From NCBI RefSeq assembly GCF_001507435.1, contig NZ_LMWH01000228.1:62001-126000 (forward strand): a stretch of 64,000 nucleotides of DNA, given 5' to 3'. A program made the translations under genes and the position numbers. This document shows, one piece after another, positions 9,916-17,416 of this stretch; the first letter of the stretch is position 1; each line of letters begins with the position of its first letter. The notes under the pieces were generated by a model. That model saw only the letters and a list, made by a program, of their open reading frames with translations. It was not told where the DNA came from and did no database searches. This DNA is from Streptomyces sp. NRRL F-5122. Lineage in GTDB: Bacteria; Actinomycetota; Actinomycetes; Streptomycetales; Streptomycetaceae.

Positions 9916-11346
9916 ATGGACGGGTTGGCGATGAATTCAGCCCTGCCGGCTCCCATGGTCCGGCGACTGTTCGCATGGCGGCGGGGCGGGGTGAAGGTCG
10001 CGAGGTGTCCGGACCTCACCGAGGACATGCTCGCCGAGATCATTGCGATGGACGACCGCTGGCTCCTGCACAGCCTGGCCCTCAACGACCGGCTGCCGGA
10101 CCGGTTTCGCATCCGTCTGGCCGCCCATCAAGACAAGGCGGTCCGGTCCGCGCTCGTCGTCCGCGCCGCGACCGCGCCGAGAGAGATGCTGGAGCAGCTC
10201 ATCGACGATCCCGACCCACGGGTCCGTCAGTACCTGGCCCAGGGTCATCACACGCCGCCCGACCTCCGGGCCCGCCTCGCCGCTGACTCCGACCCCTCGA
10301 TCCGCGCCGCGCTGGCGAAACACTGGACCCAAGCGCCGGAAGCAGTCCGCCGGATCCTGCTGACCGATCCCGAGGCCGAGGTCCGCGCCGCGGCCTGTTC
10401 GACCTACTTCGCCCATCGGCCGCATCCGGTACCGCCCTCGGACCTGCTACCGACGCTGTTGGCGGACCCCGTGACCCGGGCGGGCGCGATGATCCACGCC
10501 GTTCTCGACGCGGACACCCTCCAGCAGCTCGCCGGTGATGCGGACAGCGAGGTGCGCGCTGAGCTCGCCCGGCATCCCGACTTACCGCCGTCGGTCCGCG
10601 ATGCCCTTGCCGTTGATCCGGCCTTGAGCGTCCGGGTGACGGTCTTCGCCCGACCTGACACGCCGGAGCACGTGCGGGCGCAGATCCACACCTCGGTCCA
10701 CGAGCTTTCACTTTCGATGGCCGACCCGAGTCCCGACGCCGACGACGAAACGGTCCTGCAGTGGTACCAAGACGTCGCCGCGCCCACGGAGCTGCGGATC
10801 CTGCGCCTGCAATGGGTTACGGCCGATCCGCTGCCGCACATCGACTCGCCCTATGTCAGCTTCCGACTCTCAGCAGCCGTCAGCAAGGCCCTCCCCGCCG
10901 ACGCGGTCGCCCGACTGCTCGACGACGAGGAGGAGATCGTCCGCCTCACCTTGCCGCGCACCGCCCCGCACCTGGTCGATCCCGCGACCGCCGAGAACAT
11001 CGAGCGCCGCTACCGCCGACGGGACAAGTTCACGTTCTGGTGGGACAACGAGGAGGTCTTGACGTTCCCCTCAGAGGCACTGCGCCGCTTCGCCACCGAC
11101 CCTGAACCCCGGCTCCGCTCCTTCGCCCCCCACGATCCGAATCTGCCGTCGGAACTCGCCGAGAAGCTGGCCTCCGACCCCGAAGACCGCGTCCGCCGTG
11201 CGGTCGCTCCCCACCGCAATCTCCCGCTCCCATCCCTGTTCCGACTCCTCTCCGACTCCTCGGAGCACGTCGCGGAGGCCGCCGGTGCCTCGCCGTTCCT
11301 TCCCGTCGAGCGCATGGAGTGGCTGCTGACCCGGGCGGGCCTGTAG
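9916..11346 (+). CDS. Leucine-rich-repeat-variant (LRV) protein with a TTA codon
   Basis: About 476 residues of short tandem helical repeats of LRV type, with recurring units such as VRQYLAQGHHTPPDLRARLA, VRAELARHPDLPPSVRDAL and LRSFAPHDPNLPSELAEKLA. Such proteins are alpha-solenoids and usually bind other proteins. No enzyme motif is visible. The frame stays open from 9820, but the family-like N-terminus (MDGLAMNSALPAPMVRRLF) and a nearby AAGG favour ATG 9916; GTG 9913 and ATG 9931 are alternatives. The Leu codon at 10582-10584 is TTA, which in Streptomyces needs the bldA tRNA. The gene stands alone, and a decayed resolvase lies just behind it on the other strand, hinting at acquired DNA. 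Its function is unknown. Confidence 0.72.
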   Translation: MDGLAMNSALPAPMVRRLFAWRRGGVKVARCPDLTEDMLAEIIAMDDRWLLHSLALNDRLPDRFRIRLAAHQDKAVRSALVVRAATAPREMLEQLIDDPDPRVRQYLAQGHHTPPDLRARLAADSDPSIRAALAKHWTQAPEAVRRILLTDPEAEVRAAACSTYFAHRPHPVPPSDLLPTLLADPVTRAGAMIHAVLDADTLQQLAGDADSEVRAELARHPDLPPSVRDALAVDPALSVRVTVFARPDTPEHVRAQIHTSVHELSLSMADPSPDADDETVLQWYQDVAAPTELRILRLQWVTADPLPHIDSPYVSFRLSAAVSKALPADAVARLLDDEEEIVRLTLPRTAPHLVDPATAENIERRYRRRDKFTFWWDNEEVLTFPSEALRRFATDPEPRLRSFAPHDPNLPSELAEKLASDPEDRVRRAVAPHRNLPLPSLFRLLSDSSEHVAEAAGASPFLPVERMEWLLTRAGL

Positions 11347-11439
11347 CCGCCCTGAGTTCGCGGATGAACTCCGCCAGGGCGGCGAAGACATGGAAACGTT
11401 CCTGCCCGACTTCTTGTCCGCGAAGACCTTGCGGCACCC
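11345..11439 (-). pseudogene. Serine resolvase/invertase remnant
   Basis: On the minus strand, GCRKVFADKKSGRN (11439-11398) is followed in another frame by FHVFAALAEFIREL (11395-11354). Both are hallmark segments of Tn3-type serine resolvases. The first normally lies near residue 40, and the second just after the catalytic domain at about residue 115. The roughly 70 residues normally between them are missing and the frame changes at the join, so this is a deleted, dead gene. The catalytic Ser region is not visible. The rest of the gap to 11738 shows no gene. Confidence 0.6.
11346..11383 (+). terminator. Hairpin at the stop of the LRV gene
   Basis: A two-part stem begins on the last base of the stop codon: GCCGCCCTG pairs with CAGGGCGGC, and inside it AGTTC pairs with GAACT. 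No U-tract follows, which is usual for Streptomyces terminators. It overlaps the resolvase remnant on the opposite strand, so part of the symmetry may be coincidence. Confidence 0.5.
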
Positions 11440-11738
11440 GGCACGTCGTAGGCGCGGACCCGGTCGGTGACGAGCGATCCGGCGACGTGGGGCAAGTCCG
11501 GCCGATGGGTGGCGATTCGCTTCAGGTCAACCCTGTTGCATGCGACCGCAGCCCGCACTCGGCGACCGGCCTCTCGCCACCGGGCGGATCCGCGCACCCG
11601 AACGCTGGTCGGCCAGGTCGTGGAAGCGCGGGGCGAGGCGGAAGCCGCGACGGCAAGGCCGCGTACAACAGCACGGACGGCCGCCCCGGAGGGGCCCCTG
11701 CGCCCCGGAAGCGGCCGCCGGTCAGACGCTGTCGGGCG

Positions 11739-12413
11739 TTACTTGGCCCGTGCGTGATACGACCGTCGTGTGTGCTCGGTGTGCTCGCGCATGAGCTGGG
11801 TGGCCCGCTGTTCGTCGCGGTCCGCGATCGCCGCGATCAGTTCGCGGTGCTCGACCCAGGACTGCCTGCCGCGCTGACGGGCGACCGGCGTGTAGTACCA
11901 GCGCACCCGGCGGTCGACCTGGCCGGCGAGCTCGGCGAGCACCGCGTTGCCCGCCAGCTCCATCACTTTCGCGTGGAAGCGGGCGTTCGTCGCGACCGCC
12001 CCGTCGACGTCGTCGTTCGCCACCGCGCCCTCGCCCTGAGCACACAGTTCCTCCAGGGCCGCGATGCCGGCGCTGCCCGCGTTGGCGGCGGCGAGCCGGG
12101 CCGCCTCGGCCTCCAGGAGCGTGCGCACCGTCAGGAGCTGATCGGCCTCCTCCTCCGTCGGCTCGTGCACGAATGCGCCCTGGGCGGGCCGCAGATCGAC
12201 CCATCCCTCGGTGTTCAGCCGCTGCAACGCCTCACGCACCGGCTGCCGGGAGACCCCGAGGTGCCCGGCGAGCTCGCTCTCCACGAGGTGCTGGCCGGGC
12301 TGCAGTGCGCGGGTGGTGATCAGTTCGAGCAGCGCCTCGTAGACCCGGTCGCGCAGCGGACCGGGCCGCTCGAGTTTGGGCACCGCTCCCTGCGGCAGTC
12401 CTGTCGACAACAT
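11739..12413 (-). CDS. GntR family regulator, FadR/FCD subfamily
   Basis: A 224-residue regulator. The winged helix (about residues 15-75) has ESELAGHLGVSRQPVREALQ followed by GWVDLRPAQGAFV. The all-helical FCD effector domain has the usual metal-site pieces: NARFHAKVMELAGN, HRELIAAIADRD and MREHTEHT. FCD regulators commonly sense small carboxylic acids. ATG 12413 follows GGAGG; TTG 12434 is less likely. A site 55-68 bases upstream of the start shares nine bases with a dyad in the OFA transporter/reductase promoter region. Autoregulation plus control of that module is therefore likely, by inference. Confidence 0.88.
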   Translation of the reverse strand: MLSTGLPQGAVPKLERPGPLRDRVYEALLELITTRALQPGQHLVESELAGHLGVSRQPVREALQRLNTEGWVDLRPAQGAFVHEPTEEEADQLLTVRTLLEAEAARLAAANAGSAGIAALEELCAQGEGAVANDDVDGAVATNARFHAKVMELAGNAVLAELAGQVDRRVRWYYTPVARQRGRQSWVEHRELIAAIADRDEQRATQLMREHTEHTRRSYHARAK

Positions 12414-12467
12414 CGCGGTCCCCCTCCAGGGCAACGGCGGCGCGGTGGCCGGAAGGCCAGTGTCTTT

Positions 12468-12482
12468 CGTCTACAGTCTACG
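12468..12482. promoter_or_regulatory. Probable GntR operator, autoregulatory site
   Basis: GTCTAC occurs twice in tandem one base apart (12469-12474 and 12476-12481), just upstream of the GntR gene. Read on the minus strand it contains ACTGTAGAC, identical to nine bases of the dyad at 15214-15229. The GT..AC core fits FadR-type operators. Confidence 0.5.
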
Positions 12483-12540
12483 GGGCACCATGGCCAGGGG
12501 CACGGCGAGTTGGGCTTGTCACACCCGACCGGTCGGCCCA

Positions 12541-13488
12541 TCACGGACAGCGGACGACCTGTCCGGCGTAGGAGAGGTTTCCGCCGAAGCCGAACAGCAG
12601 CACCCGGTCGCCTCTCGAGATCTCCCCGCGCTCCACCAGCTTGGACAACGCGAGCGGGATGCTCGCCGCCGAGGTGTTCCCCGACTCCGCGACATCGCGG
12701 GCGACGACCGCGTTCACCGCGCCGAGCTTCTCGGCGAGCGGCTCGATGATGCGCAGGTTCGCCTGGTGCAGCACCACCGCGGCGAGGTCCTCAGGCGCGG
12801 TCCCGGCCCGCTCGCAGACCCGCCGCGCGATGGGCGGGAGCTGGGTGGTCGCCCACCGGTACACGCTCTGCCCCTCCTGGGCGAACCGCGGCGGTGTGCC
12901 CTCGATGCGCACCGCGTGCCCCATCTCGGGCACCGACCCCCACAGCACGGGCCCGATCCCGGGCTCCTCGCCCGGAGGGCACCCCTCGACGACGGCCGCA
13001 CCGGCACCGTCCCCGACCAGTACGCAGGTCGCACGGTCGGTCCAGTCCGTCACATCGGACATCTTGTCGGCGCCGACGACCAGCGCCCGAGTGGCGGCGC
13101 CCGCGCGCAGGGCGTGCTCCGCGGTGGCGAGGGCATGGGTGAATCCCGCGCAGACGACGTTGATGTCCATCGCCGCCGGGGACGGGACACCGAGCCGGGC
13201 GGCGACGCGGGCTGCCGTGTTCGGCGAGCGGTCGATGGCGGTGGAGGTGGCGACCACGACGAGGTCGATGTCGGCGGGCCCCCGGCCGGCCGACGCGAGG
13301 GCTTTGGCCGCGGCGTGTGCGGCGAGTTCGTCGACGGGCTCGTCGGCCCCGGCGATGTGGCGCGTCCGGATGCCCACCCGGCTCGTGATCCACTCGTCGC
13401 TCGTGTCGACCACGCCCGCCAGGTCCTCGTTGGTGAGGACCTGGGCGGGCTGGTAGTGGCCGACGGCGGCGATACGCGAACCGGTCAT
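12541..13488 (-). CDS. Beta-ketoacyl-ACP synthase III family protein (FabH-like)
   Basis: A 315-residue thiolase-fold enzyme with an intact FabH triad: Cys in INVVCAGFTHAL (about 111), His in VVLHQANLRI (about 239) and Asn in ESGNTSAASIP (about 270). It also has VLVGDGAGAAVVE and the C-terminal LLFGFGGNLSYA. FabH enzymes condense an acyl-CoA with malonyl-ACP to start fatty acids or polyketides. No ACP or other fatty-acid gene lies nearby, so this is probably an extra copy with a specialised or accessory role. ATG 13488 follows GAGGGGGA. It lies between the OFA transporter genes and the GntR gene on the same strand, but a strong hairpin upstream suggests it has its own promoter. Confidence 0.88.
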   Translation of the reverse strand: MTGSRIAAVGHYQPAQVLTNEDLAGVVDTSDEWITSRVGIRTRHIAGADEPVDELAAHAAAKALASAGRGPADIDLVVVATSTAIDRSPNTAARVAARLGVPSPAAMDINVVCAGFTHALATAEHALRAGAATRALVVGADKMSDVTDWTDRATCVLVGDGAGAAVVEGCPPGEEPGIGPVLWGSVPEMGHAVRIEGTPPRFAQEGQSVYRWATTQLPPIARRVCERAGTAPEDLAAVVLHQANLRIIEPLAEKLGAVNAVVARDVAESGNTSAASIPLALSKLVERGEISRGDRVLLFGFGGNLSYAGQVVRCP

Positions 13489-13603
13489 GGGCGGATCCCC
13501 CTCATTGCCTCGGGTAGCGGGATCCACAGTCTGATCAGTGACTCACCGGTACGACGGCACGTGAACCGACAGGAATGGGACGCCCCTGTTGTCGGCTTCC
13601 CGC

Positions 13604-13627
13604 AGACCCCCGGACGCCCGGGGGTCT
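13604..13627 (-). terminator. Terminator after the OFA transporter small-subunit gene
   Basis: AGACCCCCGG and CCGGGGGTCT form a perfect 10-bp stem around the loop ACGC. It lies about 20 bases downstream of the small-subunit stop on the minus strand, separating the transporter transcript from the synthase gene. Confidence 0.75.
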
Positions 13628-13646
13628 CCCGTACGGCCCTTCGGCC

Positions 13647-13775
13647 TCAACCGGTGAAGAGCTGTTTGGCCTTCAGGACGAGTTCGTAGAGGCCGTAGCA
13701 CAGGGGCGCACCCACCCACACCCAGGAGAGGGCGATCAGTGCGCGGCGGTCAGGCGGGCTGCTCTCGCCGGCCAT
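13647..13775 (-). CDS. MFS transporter small subunit (42 residues), OFA-associated
   Basis: A short gene on the minus strand. It reads MAGESSPPDRRALIALSW at the N-terminus, then one membrane-spanning helix (roughly LSWVWVGAPLCYGLYELVL), and ends KAKQLFTG. Proteins of this size and pattern are found directly behind oxalate/formate antiporters in actinomycetes and are named MFS transporter small subunits. Its ATG lies inside the last 26 bases of the antiporter gene, so translation is probably coupled. It presumably associates with the antiporter in the membrane. The role is inferred from context and length. Confidence 0.75.
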   Translation of the reverse strand: MAGESSPPDRRALIALSWVWVGAPLCYGLYELVLKAKQLFTG

Positions 13776-15075
13776 CGGCGACCTCCTGTGGTGCGGGGAT
13801 GTGGTGGCGGGGGTGGACCGGCCGCACGAACTCGTTGGCGACGAACCCGATGACGAGCAGCCCGATCATGATCATGAACGAGAGGCCGTAGAGGGCCGAA
13901 CCGTGCTTGCCGGCTTCCTTCTGGTGGTCGGCGATCCAGTTCACGATCAGCGGACCGAGAACGCCCGCCGTGGACCAGGCGGTGAGCAGGCGGCCGTGGA
14001 TCGCGCCGACCTGGTACGTCCCGAACAGGTCCTTCAGATAGGCGGGGATCGTCGCGAAGCCGCCGCCGTAGAAGGAGAGGATCACGAGCGCGCACAGGAT
14101 GAACAGCGGTTTCGACGAGTCGCCGAACGACGCGATCAGCAGGTACATGACCGCGCCGACGCCCAGGTAGACGCGGTAGATGTTCTTGCGTCCGATCAGG
14201 TCCGAGGTGGAGGACCACCCGATACGGCCCGCCATGTTGGCCGCGGACAGCAGGGCCACGAAGCCGGCGGCCGCGGAGACCGACACCGGCGTGGAGGTGT
14301 CCGCGAAGAAGTCCGTGATCATCGGGGCGGCCTTCTCGAGGATCCCGATGCCGGCGGTCACGTTCATGCAGAGCACGATCCACAGGCACCAGAACTGCGG
14401 GGTGCGCACGGCGCTCGCCGCCGAGACCTGGACCCCTTCGAAGGCGCTCGGCCCGTCCTCCACGGGCTTCTCGGTGCGCGGCACCCGCACCAGCAGGACA
14501 CCCAGCGCCATGAAGACGGCGTAGGACAGTCCGTGCACGAGGAAGGCGAGCGCGATGCCCGAGTGGTCGGAGCCGAAGGACTCCAGCATCTGCGCCGACC
14601 ACGGCGAGGCGATGAGCGCGCCGCCGCCGAACCCCATGATGGCGATGCCGGTGGCCATGCCGGGCCGGTCCGGGAACCACTTGATGAGCGTGGAGACGGG
14701 GGAGATGTAGCCGATGCCGAGGCCGATACCGCCGACGAAGCCGTAGCCCAGGACGATCAGCCAGTACTGCTCGGTCTGCGCCCCCAGCGCCGCGATCAGG
14801 AAACCGGAGGAGAAGCAGATCAGGGCGACGGTCATGGCCCAGCGCGGTCCGTTGCGCTCCACGAGCGTGCCGCCGAACGCGGCCGACAGACCGAGCATCA
14901 CGATGGCCAGCTGGAACGGCAGCGCACTCTGGGTGCCATTGAGGTCGAGTGCGGACTCCAGCGACGGCTTGAACACGCTCCAGGCGTAGGCCTGTCCGAT
15001 GGAGAGGTGGACCGAAAGAGCGGCGGGCGGAACCAGCCAACGGCTCCATCCCGGGGGAGCAACAGGAGGACTCAT
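13750..15075 (-). CDS. OFA family MFS transporter (oxalate/formate antiporter-like)
   Basis: A 441-residue twelve-helix carrier. Family-typical segments are LSIGQAYAWSVFKPSLE in helix 1, NGPRWAMTV in loop 2-3, GIGLGIGYISPVSTLIKWF, and PDRPGMATGIAIMGFGGGAL. The last two match the oxalate:formate antiporter (OFA) family. It probably exchanges oxalate, formate or a related carboxylate. ATG 15075 is the first start before the first helix; its ribosome site is weak. It is divergent from the reductase gene, with an operator-like dyad in between, and overlaps its small subunit downstream. The substrate is inferred from family and from nearby fdhD. Confidence 0.85.
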   Translation of the reverse strand: MSPPVAPPGWSRWLVPPAALSVHLSIGQAYAWSVFKPSLESALDLNGTQSALPFQLAIVMLGLSAAFGGTLVERNGPRWAMTVALICFSSGFLIAALGAQTEQYWLIVLGYGFVGGIGLGIGYISPVSTLIKWFPDRPGMATGIAIMGFGGGALIASPWSAQMLESFGSDHSGIALAFLVHGLSYAVFMALGVLLVRVPRTEKPVEDGPSAFEGVQVSAASAVRTPQFWCLWIVLCMNVTAGIGILEKAAPMITDFFADTSTPVSVSAAAGFVALLSAANMAGRIGWSSTSDLIGRKNIYRVYLGVGAVMYLLIASFGDSSKPLFILCALVILSFYGGGFATIPAYLKDLFGTYQVGAIHGRLLTAWSTAGVLGPLIVNWIADHQKEAGKHGSALYGLSFMIMIGLLVIGFVANEFVRPVHPRHHIPAPQEVADGRREQPA

Positions 15076-15213
15076 GATCCCGGACGGTACGAATCCCGCG
15101 GGTTGTTGAAAACGGTCGCGTCGACCGTATGCGGTGAGCGGTATCCAGGCTGCGCCGAACGGTCGCCGTCTCCGCTCCGGACGCTGCGCGAACCCTTGCC
15201 GCGCACTATCTCC

Positions 15214-15229
15214 ATACTGTAGACAATAT
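15214..15229. promoter_or_regulatory. Dyad operator between the OFA transporter and reductase genes
   Basis: ATACTGTAGACAATAT reads as ATA-n-TGT-nn-ACA-n-TAT, a perfect two-fold symmetry at all nine specified-pair positions apart from the spacers. The central GTnnAC is typical of FadR/FCD GntR sites. It shares ACTGTAGAC with the site upstream of the local GntR gene. Confidence 0.6.
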
Positions 15230-15296
15230 TTCGTCGACATGATTCGACGCGTCGCGTCACCTCCGCGGTACTCCCTCGACCGAACGGAGTGTTCCT

Positions 15297-16268
15297 GTGA
15301 AAGTCGCAGTCCTCGGCGCCGGAGCCATCGGCGCCTATGTCGGCGCCGCACTCCACCGTGCGGGCGCCGATGTGCATCTCATCGCCCGTGGACCGAATCT
15401 GGCGGCCATGAGGCGGGACGGAGTGCGGGTGATCAGCCCACGTGGCGACTTCACCGCGCACACCCACGCCACCGACGACCCGGCCGAGGTCGGCCCCGTC
15501 GACTATGTGTTCCTTGGCCTGAAGGCCAACTCGTACGCGGCGTGCGGGCCGCTGATCGAGCCGCTCCTGCACGACACCACGGCGGTCGTGGCCGCCCAGA
15601 ACGGCATCCCCTGGTGGTACTTCCACCGGCACGGCGGCCCCTACGAGGGCCATCGCATCGAGAGTGTGGACCCCGACGGCGCGGTCAGTGCGGTGCTCGC
15701 GCCCGAACGGGCCATCGGATGCGTCGTCTACGCGGCCACCGAGCTGGAGGCCCCGGGAGTCGTCCGCCACCTCGAAGGAACCCGGTTCTCCATCGGGGAA
15801 CCCGACCGCAGTGTGTCGGACCGCTGTCAGGCACTCAGCGAGGCCATGCAGTCGGGCGGGCTCAAGTGCCCCGTCGAGCCGGACCTGCGCAACGACATCT
15901 GGCTCAAGCTGCTGGGCAACATCTCCTTCAACCCCATCAGCGCACTGGCCCGCGCGACCATGCGCCAGATGTGCCTGCACGGCGGCACCCGCAAGGTCAT
16001 CGAGACCATGATGCAGGAGACGCTCGCGGTCGCCGAGGCCCTCGGATGCACCGTCGGCGTCTCCATCGAGCGGCGGCTCGCGGGCGCGGAACGCGTCGGT
16101 GACCACCGCACCTCCACCCTGCAGGACCTGGAGCGCGGCAAACCGCTCGAACTCGACGTCCTGCTGGCGGCCGTCGTCGAACTGGCGGAGATCACCAAGG
16201 TCGAGGTGCCCACCCTGCGCACCGTCCACGCCATCTCGGACCTGCTCGCGCTCAGGAGCGCCGCATGA
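15297..16268 (+). CDS. Ketopantoate reductase-like (2-dehydropantoate 2-reductase) family protein
   Basis: A 323-residue NADPH-dependent reductase of the PanE family. It opens with the nucleotide-binding VAVLGAGAIGAYVGAALHRAG. VFLGLKANSYAA, AAQNGIPWW, the conserved Lys/Asn region DIWLKLLGNISFNPISAL, and a C-terminal helical domain with HRTSTLQDLERGKPLELD follow. PanE reduces ketopantoate to pantoate, but the family also contains reductases for other 2-oxoacids. Beside a carboxylate antiporter and under the same dyad, another 2-oxoacid is plausible. GTG 15297 has GGAG nine bases upstream. A strong terminator follows. Confidence 0.85.
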   Translation: MKVAVLGAGAIGAYVGAALHRAGADVHLIARGPNLAAMRRDGVRVISPRGDFTAHTHATDDPAEVGPVDYVFLGLKANSYAACGPLIEPLLHDTTAVVAAQNGIPWWYFHRHGGPYEGHRIESVDPDGAVSAVLAPERAIGCVVYAATELEAPGVVRHLEGTRFSIGEPDRSVSDRCQALSEAMQSGGLKCPVEPDLRNDIWLKLLGNISFNPISALARATMRQMCLHGGTRKVIETMMQETLAVAEALGCTVGVSIERRLAGAERVGDHRTSTLQDLERGKPLELDVLLAAVVELAEITKVEVPTLRTVHAISDLLALRSAA

Positions 16269-16275
16269 GACGACG

Positions 16276-16308
16276 CGGTGCGGGGACCCGGCCCGGGTCC
16301 CCGCACCG
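16276..16308 (+). terminator. Strong hairpin terminator after the ketopantoate reductase-like gene
   Basis: CGGTGCGGGGACCC and GGGTCCCCGCACCG form a perfect 14-bp stem with a five-base loop, eight bases beyond the stop. It should insulate the downstream fdhD region from this transcript. Confidence 0.8.
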
Positions 16309-16383
16309 GTCCGCGCCGTCTCCCGTGCACCGCCGGCCCCGGGCGGCGGGCGCGGCGCCGCGCGCGGTCCGGTGCGAGCGGGT

Positions 16384-16547
16384 ACCACCACGGTGTGCGA
16401 CCACCGTGGAGCGGCTGCCGACCCGCCCCGCGGGTGCAGGACAATGAGATCGTCGAGGTCACCTCGCGGCACGACCACCCGGTGACCGAAGGCGACCTCG
16501 GCATCAAGGGCCGTTTCGGCCGCCAGCACGTACAGAACCGGGGCTGA
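16384..16547 (+). pseudogene. Formate dehydrogenase alpha-subunit N-terminal fragment, frameshifted
   Basis: One frame reads TTTVCD from 16384, matching the first cysteine of the [4Fe-4S] motif of molybdopterin formate dehydrogenases. After a frame change, [20 protein letters not shown] and [17 protein letters not shown] run to a stop at 16547. In intact enzymes the same stretch reads about NLCIKGRFG; here the cluster-binding Cys is Gly. The CxxC part is scrambled and everything after about residue 60 of the domain is missing. It stops seven bases before fdhD. It is a decayed remnant of a formate dehydrogenase that probably once preceded fdhD. Confidence 0.65.
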
Positions 16548-16554
16548 TCAGGAC

Positions 16555-17403
16555 ATGGGACGAGTCACGGAACGACGCAAGGTGATCCGCATCCGGGACG
16601 GCGCGGTCTCGGCCCGGCCCGACACGCTCGTCGCCGAGGAACCACTCGAGATCAGGCTCAACGGCAAACCCCTCGCGATCACCATGCGCACCCCCGGCGA
16701 CGACTTCGCGCTGGCGGCGGGGTTCCTGGTCAGCGAGGGCGTGCTGGCCGAGCAGAGCGATCTGCAGAACATCGTGTACTGCGCGGGGGCCACGGTCGAC
16801 GGCTCCAACACCTACAACGTGGTGGACGTGCGGACCGCGCCCGGCGTGGTGATCCCCGACATCACACTGGAGCGCAACGTCTACACCACCTCGTCCTGCG
16901 GGCTGTGCGGCAAGGCGAGCCTGGACGCGGTGCGGACGACGGCGCGCTGGCCCATCACCGACACTCCCCCGGTCCGGCTGGACCCCACGCTGCTCGCGAG
17001 CCTCCCCGACCGGCTCAGGGCGGCCCAGCGGGTCTTCGACCGGACCGGGGGCCTGCACGCCGCGGCCCTGTTCACCGAGGACGGCGAACTGCTCGACATC
17101 CGTGAGGACGTGGGCCGGCACAACGCGGTCGACAAACTGGTCGGCCGCGCCCTGCAGAACGGCGACCTGCCCCTCTCGCGGGCCGTGCTCCTGGTCTCGG
17201 GCCGGGCTTCCTTCGAGCTGGCCCAGAAGGCCGTGATGGCGGGCATCCCGGTGCTGGCCGCGGTCTCGGCCCCGTCGTCGCTGGCCGTGGACCTGGCCGC
17301 CGAGACCGGCCTGACCCTGGTCGGCTTCCTGCGGGGCAGTTCCATGAACGTGTACGCGGGGGAGGACCGCATCGTGCTGCAGACCGCGGCAGTCCGGGGC
17401 TGA
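16555..17403 (+). CDS. fdhD: Formate dehydrogenase accessory sulfurtransferase FdhD
   Basis: A 282-residue FdhD protein. It carries [34 protein letters not shown], the sulfur-transfer motif [10 protein letters not shown] (Cys115 and Cys118), [27 protein letters not shown] and [18 protein letters not shown]. FdhD passes sulfur from a cysteine desulfurase to the bis-MGD cofactor to activate formate dehydrogenase. No complete formate dehydrogenase is in the window; only a frameshifted scrap lies directly upstream. It must therefore serve an enzyme elsewhere or be an orphan. It is convergent with the LysR gene, with only 13 bases between their stops. Confidence 0.93.
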   Translation: MGRVTERRKVIRIRDGAVSARPDTLVAEEPLEIRLNGKPLAITMRTPGDDFALAAGFLVSEGVLAEQSDLQNIVYCAGATVDGSNTYNVVDVRTAPGVVIPDITLERNVYTTSSCGLCGKASLDAVRTTARWPITDTPPVRLDPTLLASLPDRLRAAQRVFDRTGGLHAAALFTEDGELLDIREDVGRHNAVDKLVGRALQNGDLPLSRAVLLVSGRASFELAQKAVMAGIPVLAAVSAPSSLAVDLAAETGLTLVGFLRGSSMNVYAGEDRIVLQTAAVRG

Positions 17404-17416
17404 CCCGCGCTCCGGC

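Noticed and set aside
16278..16547. An 89-codon small protein before fdhD
   Set aside because: Only the last 37 codons resemble a protein, and they match a formate dehydrogenase in a shifted frame, so it is treated as a pseudogene.
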